DNA of 64,000 bases, from contig CM032126.1 in assembly GCA_018894105.1 (NCBI GenBank), positions 9,513,001 to 9,577,000 on the forward strand, given 5' to 3'. Positions 35,960-47,985 of the stretch are shown in pieces. The translations under genes were made by a program, and so were the position numbers. The notes beneath the pieces are model-generated. The model searched no databases and had not been told where the DNA came from. It worked only from the letters and a program-made list of their open reading frames with translations. How positions within the stretch are numbered: position 1 is the stretch's first letter; each line of letters opens with the position of its first letter. Origin of the DNA: Jacaranda mimosifolia (lineage: Eukaryota > Streptophyta > Magnoliopsida > Lamiales > Bignoniaceae).

Positions 35960-36640
35960 TAATTGAAGAATGGGAAGAAAAAAGTAATAAATTTAATAAT
36001 TCTAGCAATATTGAGAAAAATTTGAAGAATCCACATATTAAGGATGAAAATTAATGAACATAAAGTTATTGTTGGTTGACTTTTATAAAGTCAATTATTA
36101 AATAAAATATTAACTATATCAAGGATAACTATTTTTTAATTTTAAAACAAAATAATAAAAATTTTAACTAAATTATAAGTACATTAATTATTTTAAAATA
36201 TCTAAATGCATATTGTATATAGTGTGAAATATATTAATAATTTTACTGTGTAGTATTATTTTTCAAAAAACTAATAAAATTTGTGTAGACCATTATACAT
36301 AAAGACCTAGACCTTAAGCCCTGAAACTCTTATAAACGCCAAAAACTAAATAGCAAAACCTTAAGGAAAGAAAGGTAATGTTTGGTTACAAATTGTATGT
36401 TTTGTATTATGTATTTTGGGAGAATGAGTGTTGATAGTGGGGTTGGAGAATGTGAAAGTTTTATTTGAAAATGCAATGGATGTTTATTTATATTTTGAGG
36501 AATTGTTAGAAAATTATTTTGGGGAGTTTTAGTATGTTTGTTTATGTTTTGAGAAAGATAACTTTTATTGTAGTAATCAAATCAATACTTTTTGTTGGGT
36601 CTTGAGATGAAAATGGAATTAAGCAATATTTTTTATTAAA
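35960..36640. repeat. Dispersed AT-rich repeat shared with 59585-60840
   Basis: Both regions have AAAATATTAACTA-ATCAAG blocks, AAAACTAATAAAA, a stretch of CCTAAAACCT or CCTTAAGCCCTGAAAC type, and then a GTTTGG-led segment with GGAGAATGTGAAA and TATGTTTG(G)TTATGTTTT. The 3' GTTTGG segment (36375-36640, 60555-60840) may be a separate MITE. Confidence 0.5.
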
Positions 36641-36699
36641 AGAACAATCTAATATACAAAAGTAAAATGATATTCAATCTTATTTTAATTATATTTCTT

Positions 36700-36942
36700 T
36701 TGTGGTAATGATGTAGATAAGTTAGTTTTGTTCATATATGCCATGTAAATGTATTCTATATATAATATATATGCAACTTTGCATAATATATTTTCACATT
36801 TCTCTTTTCTATATGTCAACTTATTTCCACATATATTATACATGTAACTTTCTATATTAACTTTTATAACTCCCTATATTAATATATAATTTTTGTATAA
36901 CCTTCTTATATTATTAATTTTATTCTTTTTGCCTATATCAAA

Positions 36943-36978
<36 letters not shown>

Positions 36979-39390
36979 CTACAAATAATAACTTTCTATC
37001 AAATATTTATTTTAATATTAATGTAAAAAGATTATATTAGTTCATCTTTTGTAACCCCATATCCGATTTTGAGATATATTCAATATAATATAAATATATA
37101 AATTAATATATACAATTTCTATATTAATTTTTATAACTCCTTACTTTAATATATAGTTTTTGTACTTCTTTTTATAAATATTGTCTAATAGTTTCTTCCA
37201 ATATTTGTCATTTGCATTCTCAATTTTTTTTTTAATAATTATGGATAAATACACACACATATAACCAAGTGTATATATATAAGTCTATTTGTCAATACAA
37301 TTTAATCGACATGTCTTATTTAAATTAAAAATCCTAACAAAATTTTATATTAAAAGTTATTTAGACATACAATTAATTACTTCAAATTAATAATGTTTAT
37401 CTATTCTTGTCTCCACCTCTATAAAATCATCCTCTTTGTTAATTAAATTATTTTGCTTAAATAATGCAAATATTTTATATTACTTATATTATTTTCTAAT
37501 GTTTTTTATTTTTATATTTATGAATTAGGATTATTTTTTTAAAAAAAACTTTGAGTACTCCGGATTTAAGTATTTTTTTTATGTGCTAATGATGTGGATA
37601 AGTTAATTTTATCCATTTTTTCCATGTCAATATATTTTTATATTTGATATCTTATTAACATTTATTTTAATATTAATATAAAAATCTATACTAATTCATT
37701 TCTATAACTATATGTTTAATTTTAGTAAATACTCAATATATATATATATATTAACATACATGTAGTTTTTATAATAATTTTTATAACTTTCTTTATGAAT
37801 TTATATTTTTTATAACTCCTTATTATATTGTCTGATATTTATGTCTTTTAATATAATTATGGATGAACATATACATATGTATTCTGCATACACAAATATT
37901 TTATATGGAGTATTATAGTAATATAAAATTTATTATAATTTAATTTTGAGTATATTATGCCATGTTATTTTGTGAGTTATCTCTTATTCTATAATTTAAT
38001 ATTTTAAATAAGTTAAATCATAGCTGAAAAGAAATTCCTAAATCTAACCTAAATTTTTTTAAAAAATATGCACTAGAATATTCTAAACATACAATTTACT
38101 ATTTAAAAAATATTTTTCTTGTTTTTTCTCCAACTCTATTCGATTTTTTTTTTTTTGGTGTGTTAAAATTTATTTTCTTTTCTTGAAAAAACATGTATGT
38201 GTAATGCTTATATCTTTTTATTATATTTTAATTTTCATGGTAATAAATTAAAATAATTTATAAAAAAATTTGAAATCTCAATTTTATGGAAAAATAAAAT
38301 ATTTTATCTTCTATCACCTAAGTTCATTTTTCAATGTTGAATTCTTTAATTTCTTCAAACTAGGTTAATGTGAAAGCAATTTTTTTAATCTTATCTTATA
38401 GTATATTTTATGAATAATTTATTGAATTTATAAAGTGATTTAACATTTAGGCATTATTTTTGTGTAAAAATAGATTAATGAATCGAATTTGATATGATGA
38501 TGCATAAATTATGTTCGTACAAAATATTATTATATCTCATTCACACCATCAAATATAACATATCAATAAAATTCTTAATTTTTTTTAGGTATGGTATTTA
38601 TAATTAGGGGTGTAAACGAGTCGAGCTCGAGCTTGAGCTTGCCAAAATTACAGGCTCGAGCTCGAGCTCGAGCCCAGCTTTTTGAGCTCGAGCTCGAGCT
38701 CATCGAGCCTGCTCTTAAGGGCTCGAGCTCGAGCTCAAGCTCAAAAATACTGAGCTTGAGTCGAGCTCGAGCTCGAGCCGGCTCATCAGAAAATTTTAAA
38801 TTAAATAAAAATATTAAATTATTAATATATCATAATTATTTAATAATAATTAATAAAATAATTAAAATTATTATTATAAATTAAATATATATGAAATTAT
38901 AATAATTACGATAATGATTTAAATTATAATATATTATAATTATTGATAAATTATTAAATTATTAATATATTATAATTATTTAATCATATATATAAATATT
39001 TAAAATTAGAAAAAAAAAGTAAATTATTAATACATATTAATTAATATATAATAAATATTTAAAATTAGAAAAAGAAAGTAAATTATTATATATATATTAA
39101 TAATTTAATTAATATATAAAAAATATTTAAAAATAGGAAAAAGCTCATGAGCCGGCTCATGAGCTTTTGAACAACTAGAGATGAGCTCGAGCTTGACTCA
39201 TGTTAAAGCTCGAGTTCGAAAAACTCGAGCTATAATCGAGCCCGCTCATGAGGCTCATGAGCCGGTTCGACTCATCTTACACCCCTATTTATAATATTTA
39301 TAAGAAGTATTAATATCTAAATTACAATTAAAATTAAATAAAAAAACTTTTAAACTTCTTGCCTGGTGCAATGCACGGGCTAATAACTAG
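36700..39390 (+). mobile_element. Helitron-like element (3' end at 39390)
   Basis: The 3' end is clear: an imperfect hairpin GCCTGGTGCAATGCACGGGC (39361-39380), then CTAG at 39387-39390 followed by T. This is a Helitron-type terminus. The interior is AT-rich with repeated blocks (for example TTTTATTTTAATATTAAT at 37002 and 37663), as is common in non-autonomous plant Helitrons. The 5' TC end was not determined, so the left coordinate is approximate. It is interrupted by the hAT element at 38605-39287. Confidence 0.5.
38605..39287. mobile_element. hAT-type MITE with GAGCTC-rich ends
   Basis: 683 bp, begins TAGGGGTGTAAACGAGTCGA and ends with TCATCTTACACCCCTA. Perfect 8-bp duplication TTTATAAT at 38597-38604 and 39288-39295. 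The subterminal regions are dense arrays of GAGCTCGA words in both orientations, and the core is almost pure A/T. No transposase. Confidence 0.9.
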
Positions 39391-39409
39391 TAATAAAGTA
39401 AATATGATA

Positions 39410-39414
<5 letters not shown>

Positions 39415-39453
<39 letters not shown>
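39415..39453. repeat. (TG)n microsatellite
   Basis: About 19 TG units, just right of the Helitron 3' end. Confidence 0.95.
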
Positions 39454-39454
<1 letters not shown>

Positions 39455-39800
39455 TGAGAGAGCTCTAATGAGACAAAATCTGCCAAAATCAAGGGCTGGG
39501 GAGTTGAAAAAATGGGAGGGATTTAGGGGATTAATCCATTTGATGGAGGTGTTTTGGGGAATTCTTCAACACCCGTTTGGTTGCAACATAGGGGGATGTT
39601 TGGTTGCATTTCGACAAAACAAAATAGGTTGTGTCTCATAGGCAAATATTTTTATTGATTAACTTTATTAATTTTTAATTATTTAAAATTAAACAATAGT
39701 ATTATATTAAATTAATTTTTTTATAAATTATATTAGCATATGATATGTTAAAATCATTAAATATCAAAACATAAATTTCAAAATTGTATATAATAAATTG

Positions 39801-39806
39801 ACTTCT

Positions 39807-39855
<49 letters not shown>
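39801..39855. repeat. (CTT)n microsatellite
   Basis: About 18 CTT units with one CTTCCT interruption. Confidence 0.95.
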
Positions 39856-39856
<1 letters not shown>

Positions 39857-40127
39857 TTAGAATAAAATATAAAAGATGAAAAATTATTAATTAATAATTA
39901 TTAAAAAGAAGTGAAAACCCCCCACTTTCACTGTTTCACATTAGTCCTATTTTGATTTTTGCCAGCTGCCCAGCAACTTCTCTCTCTCTCTCTCTCTAGC
40001 TAGGTAACCTCTCAATGTGCTATGTTCTCCTCGGCAAAAGATGGAAGCAAGAAACCCGTCGTTGCCTCTATGACGGAGGCCTGCAGTTGCACAACCATCC
40101 TATATTTTCCTCGTTGCGATGGATCGC

Positions 40128-40530
40128 CGCGAGGCCTCCCTCTGCCGCGATGGAAGGCCTGTAGCTGCTAGCCTCTACCACGAGTTGGTTTAGGCCGAGG
40201 CTAGCAGCTGCTGGCTTGGCCTCCCTTTGTTACAGTTGTAAGCCTCCGTGAGTTTCTTGTGTGCATTTGAATGCCGACGTCAAAAATGTATCATTTATTT
40301 ATTTTTATTTTGAACTTTTTATTGTTTAATCTTTTAATATGATTTTTATTTTGGTAATGCAGCTTTTGAGATTGTGCACAATATTTAGAGTTAAAAGTAG
40401 ATTTTTAATATTATTTTGTGAAGTTATTGGTTTTTTTTTTTAATGGATGATTTATTGGTTATCTCCTATATGTTTAATGTTTTAATAGATTTTTGAAAAG
40501 AAAAATGTGGAACTACGTCGACGCAAGACA
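40128..40530 (+). repeat. Direct repeat, left copy, flanking the RRP36 foldback
   Basis: GC-rich head (GGCCTGTAGCTGCTAGCCTC, GCTGGCTTGGCCTCC) then AT-rich tail (CTTTTAATATGATTTTTATT, TTGGTAATGCA, TTTTTGAAAAGAAAAATG). The same order recurs at 42292-42628, same orientation. The repeats enclose 1.76 kb of RRP36-derived DNA. They could be LTR-like ends of a gene-carrying element or a by-product of duplication. No clear TG...CA ends or target duplication were seen. Confidence 0.75.
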
Positions 40531-40569
40531 TAAATGTAAAAAAATTTAGAAAGGGGCCTTATCAGCATC

Positions 40570-41770
40570 TTGCAGGTGACGTTTATAAATGATTGTAAAT
40601 GAACCTTTAAAACATAAACATGAATAAGCTCTTACAATCCAAACTATTTGATCCTTGAGTTCATGTATGATTTTTGGATCATTTGCTTTCTCCATCTGTT
40701 TCTTCAGTTCCTACAGGCACCAATACCTTGATCAACATAAGTAGAAGACAACACAAAAGCATATTAAGAAGGCATGTGAATATTGACTTGTAGGAAGTGT
40801 ATTATTATAAATAAAGTTATATCTCTTCTTGAACCTACAGTTCCAAAGTATTGACTAAATTAACTACACAAAACCGTATCATGAGAAAAAACTGTACATT
40901 TCATTAGACGTTATCCTCTAATAAACCAATTTAGACATCACAGTTGGTAATATAAGCTTTGCAAAATTACAAGGGACTGCATTTCACAAAAGATGCTTAT
41001 TAGATATTTGGGATGTATAAATCATGGTCCACAACAGAAATAATGAGTGATTGCAGCACTACACCAAGTCATACACACAAAGATAAGCAAAAAGAGGGCT
41101 AGCTGAAAATAGAAGTTTACCCATCCACATCGAGCTTGCCACATAATGATTCAAAATAAGGATCCCGTACCACCTGAAGATGAAGTGCAGAGAAATTTTA
41201 ACCAAACATAAATTGGAGAGAAGACGCTAGAGTACATTGCTCTTGATAAAACAAAGATATAATAAGCAAGTAGCTTAAGGAAAAAGCACCCATGCCCATC
41301 ATTTGCTCCAGCAATAGTAATTCTTTTTAAGCTAATATGTTACACAAAGTAAGAGAGTGAGGCCCAATTTATGTATAGATACTAGATATTTTGTAAGTCA
41401 ACAATTAAGTCAAAAAGGAAACTTGGGCATCACAGAGTATCAAGGTATAAGTTGAAGATCTGCACAAATCAAAAGACCTATAGAAATAAAAAGAGGCGCA
41501 AGTGTAATGTAAAAAAGGAAACAAGAATGTTTTACAGATAAACATGGTACACAAAACATGACAATCCAATCTGCATGAGAAACTCGTAAAAGATATAACT
41601 AAGAAGATAATCCAGCACTCCTAGCTCAATTCAACGAACATAAACAAACATCAGTACCTAACAATCAAATCCAAAAACCATGCTGCAGGTTTGTTCCTGT
41701 AGAATTACGATGAAGATACTAAGTCTAATTTCATATAGACTCATGCAGAGATAATGACAAGATATGATAC
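40570..41770 (-). pseudogene. Inverted RRP36 fragment (exons 4-6 with introns)
   Basis: On the minus strand: exon 4 at 41173-41121 (VVRDPYFESLCGKLDVDG), exon 5 around 40843-40800 (degenerate after TLPT), and exon 6 at 40710-40636 (ELKKQMEKANDPKIIHELKD, then QIVWI), in gene order with introns. It extends back through intron 3 to about 41770, where it meets an oppositely oriented copy of the same intron. It is diverged from the open gene at 13480. Confidence 0.88.
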
Positions 41771-41778
41771 ATTATACA

Positions 41779-41937
41779 AAAAACTTGTACATACTTGTGT
41801 GAAGGAATTTTCCTTGCGACTAGTATGCTCAAAAAACTTACACATACTTGTGTGAAGGAATTTTCCTTGCGACTATCATGCTCACAAAACTTGTACATAC
41901 TTGTGTGAAGGAATTTTCCTAACAACTAGTATGCTCA
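41779..41937 (+). repeat. 53-bp tandem triplication from RRP36 intron 3
   Basis: Three units with ACTTGTGTGAAGGAATTTTC starting at 41793, 41846 and 41899 (period 53). The single-copy version is in RRP36 intron 3 at about 13920 and 44925. It sits exactly at the centre of the foldback. Confidence 0.92.
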
Positions 41938-42240
41938 TTGTATCATGCATTGTCATTATCTTTGCATGAGTCTATATGAAATTAGACTTACTATCTTCAT
42001 GGTATTTCTACATGAACAAGCCTTGGGCATGGTTTTTGTATTTGATTGTTAGCTACTGGTGTATGCTTATGTTGGTTGAATTGAGTTAAGAGTGCTAGAT
42101 TGTCTTCTCAGTTACATGTTTTATGAGTTTCTCATGCAGATTGGATTGTCATGTTTTGTGTACCATGTTTATTTGTAGAATTTGAATTAGTAAAGCTTAA
42201 ACATTCTTGACTTCTCTTTTAAGAGTTCCTCTTTTACATT
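41938..42240 (+). pseudogene. RRP36 intron-3 segment, plus orientation
   Basis: Matches 13965-14260 of the RRP36 gene (TCTATATGAAATTAGACTTA, TTTCTCATGCAGATTGGATT). It is the inverted partner of 41540-41760, so the two form a foldback with arms of roughly 220 bp around the 53-bp triplication. Confidence 0.8.
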
Positions 42241-42291
42241 ACATTGAATTAGCAAGGCGATACTATTTCTTCTTCAATTGTCACAACTCAC

Positions 42292-42628
42292 CATGAGGCT
42301 CCCTCCGTCACAACAGAAGGCCTGCAGCTGCTGGCCTCCTCTGCGAGATGGTTTGGGCTGAGGTTGGAAGTTGCTGGCTTAGCCTTATTTCGTTGCGGCT
42401 ATAGGCCTCCGTTAGTTTCTTTAATCTTTTAATATGATTTTTATTTTGGTAATGCAAATGTTGAGATTGTGCACAAATTTTCAAATTAAAAGGTAGATTT
42501 TTTTAGTATTATGTTGTAAATATATTGGATTTTTTTATGGGTGATGTATTGGTTACTTTCCTATATGTCTAATTTTTTTTAACAGATTTTTGAAAAGAAA
42601 AATGCGAAACACTATCAACTCAAGACAT
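42292..42628 (+). repeat. Direct repeat, right copy, flanking the RRP36 foldback
   Basis: See the left copy at 40128. It shares GGCCTGCAGCTGCTGGCCTC, TTAATCTTTTAATATGATTT and TTTTTGAAAAGAAAAATGCG with moderate divergence and lacks about 60 bases present in the left copy. Confidence 0.75.
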
Positions 42629-43620
42629 TGGAGCTACTAGGCTTCTAAACCAAATTAAATTTTTGTTTGATTTTTAAAGAGAATTGTATGTTTATTTTGT
42701 TAAATTAGTAACTTTTTTAAATCAAATTATTTAGAAAAAAAGAGTTCTATTAGGAAAGTTACTACAGGTTATTGGATTCGAAGATTCGGATATTCAAAAA
42801 TGAATGTTCGAATAATTATAATCGAATATGATAAACGAATGGGTGGATAGGGGTATAATATAAAAATATCAAATCTGAATCCAACCCAACCTGATTAAAA
42901 AAAAAAAAAAAAATTCTAAACTGACCCACAAAAAATAAAGTCAATATTGGTTGACCTAATTAAACCTAATAACTAGATAAACCCAATCCAATATGATGAA
43001 CTTGACCCAATTAAAATTTTCAATCAACATTAATCAATAATTAGATTCAATTAGTATTCAAATTAACATTAAAATTAATCAGTTTAGTAGTATCAACATC
43101 AAATGATAAAGAGCTCAGGTCACTCAGCAAGAGACACCATGGTAGTATTGGGTGGCGGTGATGGTTATAGCTTATAGCAATAGTGATGGCAGATTAGTAC
43201 CGGTGGTGGCGGTTGAACCCTTTTTTGGAGAGAGATGACATAATGTTCTCCTTTGGTTGACAAGGTTAATCCATTTGCATAATTGGATTTGAATTTGAAG
43301 ATTGAGCTTCTAGCAATTTTGGTGCACTCGATCCCATTCTAAGATTTTGAAGTATAAAGTAAAACAGAGCATTCATTTATTTTCTTACATGTTACTATAA
43401 TTTTTAATGTATCTATTTATTTTTAGGATGAGTAAAAAAAATAAAATATAAGAAAAGTGAAAAAATAGTAAACAATTGGAGAGAAAAATATAATAGAAGA
43501 AAAGAAAATAAACTTTAATAATTATAAAGTTTAAAAAATAGTGATGAAGACATTGTAGGAAAATAGAAACATACAAAAAAAGACTAGGTGCTTTATATAT
43601 AGTATATATTATACCAATTA
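42629..43620. other. Non-coding interval with an ATTCG-rich repeat relic
   Basis: 42770-42900 has ATTCGAAGATTCGGATATTC and AACGAATGGGTGG motifs like the repeats at 29462 and 35545. The rest is AT-rich with no exon recognised. Confidence 0.4.
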
Positions 43621-43624
43621 TTTT

Positions 43625-46160
43625 TAGGAGGGTCGGATTGAGTAGGTTTATCGGGTTATTGGGTCTTCCAGTTATTATTTTCAAATTAAGTGAATTAATC
43701 TAAAATCAACCTAATCTTATTTTTTTCTTTAGGTCAATTTTGAATATGACTCAAACCCATAAACAACGAACTCAAATTTATTTATTTATTTTTTAAATTG
43801 GTCAATGATCGAATTATTGGGTTTAGTTGAATCTCCACACCCTTAAGCTTACATGGCACGCAAGCGTAAGGTCGTCAGTCCCTTGAGGTTTTCCAGATAT
43901 CCGGACCCCAAGCTCAAAGTAGCCACTGTTTTTTGTCTACTGTGAGGAAGCCCGCACCCCCACCATTAATCTTCAAAAGGATTTAGCATAGGTAAACAAC
44001 TTTTGATTTTTTCGGATACCTGATCTCTATTGAGTTGTTTTAGTTGAAATAAGACAACCCTAATTGTAAATAAAAACCCTACCCGTGGCATTTTCAATTT
44101 TAGAGTAAACATTACTGTCTTGTTCTCTCAAGATTTTAGACGAAGAAACTCGAGCCCAAAATCGCAACTTCCAGTAAAATTAGATTTGACGATAATGAAG
44201 ACCATGAATTTTCTTTCGAAGAAATGAGTAGTATGCCCTTAATACTTTTACATTTTGAGATAGTTTAGTTCTGTTGTTTGTATGTCTATGGTGTTGCTTA
44301 TGTTGTATTGATGCTAATTTATGTTTGTTTTTAATATGTTTTGCCTTCAAGTTGTTTCTTTTCTTTTTATTATTTGTGGTCAATATACTTGGTTATTTGC
44401 TTATTCAATGTACATGGTGAAAATCCTGTGACACGTTGGATGTCTATTTCTCTGTGTGCTAACTTAAAATTTTAAATACTTAGGAGAATGAAATAGAGCA
44501 TGAGCTTGCTGAGGTGACATTTGAGGAGCTGCAGAGAGCAAGGTCTAATGGATTCGACATGGTTTATAGGAAGCCCAATATAGAGAAAAAAGGCAGTTGA
44601 ACGAATAAGAATAGGTACTCCACTCTTGGTTCTTCTGCATATTGTGTTTTTGAGGTTTCGTGGATTTCTTTTTATTATTCATTTTGGGATTTGTTAAGGC
44701 CTATGGAGATGAATGCCAAGAAGCTCGTCAAATGATTTAGGAAGTCATTCAAGTTCTAAAAGGGTGGGTTTGGTTGTCCTTTGTTTGATTTTTAAATAGT
44801 TTTGAAATTTTCATCATTTTCAATTGTACTCTACAATCTATATCACAATGAAAGATTTTTGTGTATGAATTTTATAGATTTAAGATTTTCGGTTATGCTA
44901 TGTTGTTGGAAACTTAAAAGATGCTTGTACATACTTGTGTGAAGGAATTTTCCTTACAATTAGTATGCTCATTGCTTCATGCCTTGTCATTATCTCTACA
45001 TCAGTCTGTATGAACTTAGACTTAGTATCTTCTTCGTATTTCTACATGAATAGGTTTGAGGTGTAGTTTTTAGATTTGATTGTTAGCTACTAATGTATGT
45101 TTATGTTGCTTGAATTGAGCTAGGATGCTTGATTATCTTCTCAGTTACATGTTTTACGAGTTTCTCATGTAGATTGGATTGTCATGTTTTGTTTACCATG
45201 TTTATCTGTAGAATTTGAATTAGCAAAGTTTAAACATTCTTGTTTCCTCTTTTACATTGCACTTGTGCCTTCTTTTTTTACTATAGGTCTTCTTATTTGT
45301 GGACATCTTCGACTTATACCTTGATACCATGTGATGCCCAAGTTTCTTTTTCGACTTAAATGTTGACTTATAAAATATATAGTATCTATACATAAATTGG
45401 GCCTCACTATCTTACTTTGTGTAACATATTAGCTTGGTAATAATTACTTTTGCTGGAGCAAGATGGCCATGGTTGCTTTTGCCTTGTGCTGCTTGCTTAT
45501 TATATCTTTATCTTGGCAAGAGCAATGTACTCGAGCATCTTCTCTCTCGTTTATGTTTGGTTAAATTTTCTTTGTACTTCATCTTCATGTGGTACGGGAT
45601 CCTCATTTTGAATCATTGTGTGGCAAACTCGATGTGGATAAGTAAACTTCCATTTTTAGCTGGCCCTCTTCTTTGCTTATCTTTGTGTGTATGCATTGGT
45701 ATATTGCCGCAATCGCACACTATTTCTGTTGTGGACCATGATTTATGCATCCTAAATATCTGTTATGCATGTTTTGTGAAATGTAGTCACTTGTAATTTT
45801 GCGGTGCTTATATTACCAACTGTGATGTCTAAGCTGGTTTATTAAAGAATAATGTGTCATGCTATGATATGTACAATTTTTTCTCATGATATAGTTTTGT
45901 GTGGTTGATTTAGTTAATACTCTGAAACTATAAAGAGATATAACTTTATTATGAGAATACACTTCATGCTGAAAGAGTGGTAACTTTCAGCATTGAAATG
46001 CTTTCTTAACATACATTTGTGCAATCTTGTACTTATGTTGATCAAGGTGTTGGCATCTGTAGGAATTTAAGGAATGAATGAAGAAAGCAAATGATCCAAA
46101 AGTCATAAATGAACTTAAGGATTGGATAGCTTGGATCAATCTTATTAATGTTTATATTTT
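43625..46160 (+). pseudogene. RRP36 pseudogene (exons 1-6)
   Basis: Follows the gene in order. The exon-1 homologue at 44140 has ACG in place of ATG. Exon 2 at 44484 (ENEIEHELAEVTFEELQRAR, then VYRKPNIEKKGS) meets a TGA where the open gene has CGA. Exon 3 at about 44699 has a stop after KKLVK and a 1-base loss. Exon 4 at about 45590 (PHFESLCGKLDV) has lost its AG acceptor (AT) and GT donor. Exon 6 at about 46064 has TGA for the CGA of duplication copy 1. Exons 7-9 are absent, and F-box/PP2 sequence follows. The upstream block is the MITE-like repeat also found before 5793 and 47562. It runs without a break across the left edge of duplication copy 2. Confidence 0.9.
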
Positions 46161-46249
46161 GAAGGTTCATTTACAATTATTTATGTATGTCACATGCAAG
46201 TTGCTAGTGGTCAATTCCCCTTTCTAAATTTTTTCACACTTTTGTCACA

Positions 46250-46640
46250 TGCAAGTATAAGGTTCAGAAAAAATATACTAGGGAAAAATTTTGGAATTGA
46301 GTCTAAACCGTATAAAGATGAACGAAAAATTGGGTTTAAAAATTGAACCTTGATGCCACTATCCAAAGAAATTGGGTCTACCAAGCCTGGAATAAAAATC
46401 CTTCTTACACAAATCCTTACAAAAACATCATCTTTCTCGAATACCCTATCATAATATCTCTATAATTTAAAGACAGCTTGGATTCCCAAACAAAATCTTT
46501 AGATGACGCCCCCTGAAAGCCATGTTCAACATTGCCACCCAATAGATCTGCGGCGGGTCTAAGTACACTAGCACCGATGCCACACAGCTCTCAGGCAAGT
46601 CCCCCAGCTTGATCTCCCTAAATGAAGATGATGAGCTCAT
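46250..46640 (-). pseudogene. F-box/PP2-A protein, 5' exons (copy 2)
   Basis: From ATG 46640: MSSSSSFREIKLGDLPESCV, then ASVLVYLDPPQIYWVAMLNM and AFRG. One G is missing from the following run, so SKDFVWESKL continues in another frame. A further 1-base loss appears near 46418 compared with copy 1. LPES at the start of the F-box is closer to the family than LLES in copy 1. The C-terminal PP2 exon is at 34492-34925, same strand, downstream. Confidence 0.82.
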
Positions 46641-47561
46641 TTCAAAGAACCAAGGTAAGGAGTTTTTTTCCTGATGGGGAATTGGAAAACAGAAATATTG
46701 AAGATGGGTGGTTTTGTATATATATGTAGGTATAGGTATAGATATATTGAGAGAAAATGAGGAAGGAGGAAAGCTAATTGGACTGTATATATACACATAT
46801 AATAGGTAGGAGCTGGATGCATATGGGTGCCGATGTATGTGTCCTTGCTCTTTTTTTTTTTTTTAGGTTCTTTTTTCTCCCTCTGTATGTGTTTGTGTGT
46901 GTGGAAGTTGTTTTGATCGTGAATGAAAAATAGATTAAGGATTAACTAAATATAGAATTTTTGTTTGACTGTAATGTTGATAAATGTTGGACTCGTGTCC
47001 AAATATCAATTTTGCCCCCCATTGTTTGATAATTTTCTTTGGCAAACTTCCATGTTTCAATAGGTTTTTTTTATTTTATATTTTTTATTGCAACCTTTTG
47101 TTAGTTCTTATTTCCAAACTAAATGGATTAATCCAAAATCAACTTAATCTTTTTTTTTTCTTTAGGCCAATTTTGAATCCAACTCAAACCCATAAACATC
47201 AAACTCAATTTTTTTTTTAAATTGGTCAATGATCGAATGGTTGGGTTGGGTTGAATCTCCACGCCCTCAAGCCTACACGGCTCACAAGCATTAGGCCGTC
47301 AGTCCCTTGAGGTTCTCCAAATATTTGGATCCCAAGCTGAAAGCAACCACTGTTTTGGTCTATTGTGAGGAAGTGCACATCCCCGCCGTTAATTTTCAAA
47401 AGGATTTAGGATAGGTTAACAACTTTTGATTTTGTCAGATATCCAGTCTCTACTGAGTTGTTTTAGTTGAAATAAGACAACCTTGATTGTAAATAAAAAT
47501 CCTACCTGTGGCTGTTTCAGTTTTAGAGTAAGCATTTGGTCTTGTTCTCCCAAGAATTCAA

Positions 47562-47985
47562 ATGAAGAAACCCAAGCCCACAATCGCAACTTCTAGTAAA
47601 ATTAGATTTGCCGGCAATGATGACCATGAATTTTCCTCCAAAGAAATGAGCACTCTACCGCTAATACTTTTACGTTTTGAGATGGTTTAGTTATGTTGTT
47701 TGTGTATCTATGGTGTTGTTTCTGTTATGTTGATGCTAATTTATGTTTGTTGCTAATATATTTTGCCTTCAAGTTATTTTTTTTCTTTTTATTATTTGTG
47801 ATCAATATAATTGGTTATTTGCTTATTCAATGTGCATGGTGAAAATCCTATGAGACATTGGAGACATTGGATGTCTATTTCTTTGTGTGTTGACTTAAAA
47901 TTTTGCGTACTTAGGAGGATGAAAAAGAGCGTGAGATTGCCGAGGTGACATTTGAGGAGTTGCGGAGAGCAAGGTCTAATAGATG
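47562..47985 (+). pseudogene. RRP36 5' fragment, copy 2
   Basis: Duplicate of 5793-6207. Exon 1 starts at ATG 47562 (MKKPKPTIATSSKIRFAGND) and exon 2 at 47915 (EDEKEREIAEVTFEELRRAR, then SNR and a stop at 47983-47985). Here the exon-2 start is EDE as in the open gene, whereas copy 1 has GDE. Confidence 0.82.

Noticed and set aside
45434..45796. 120-codon open frame with hydrophobic composition
   Set aside because: It lies across introns 3-4 of the RRP36 pseudogene and has no counterpart protein; the composition is that of intron T-rich DNA.
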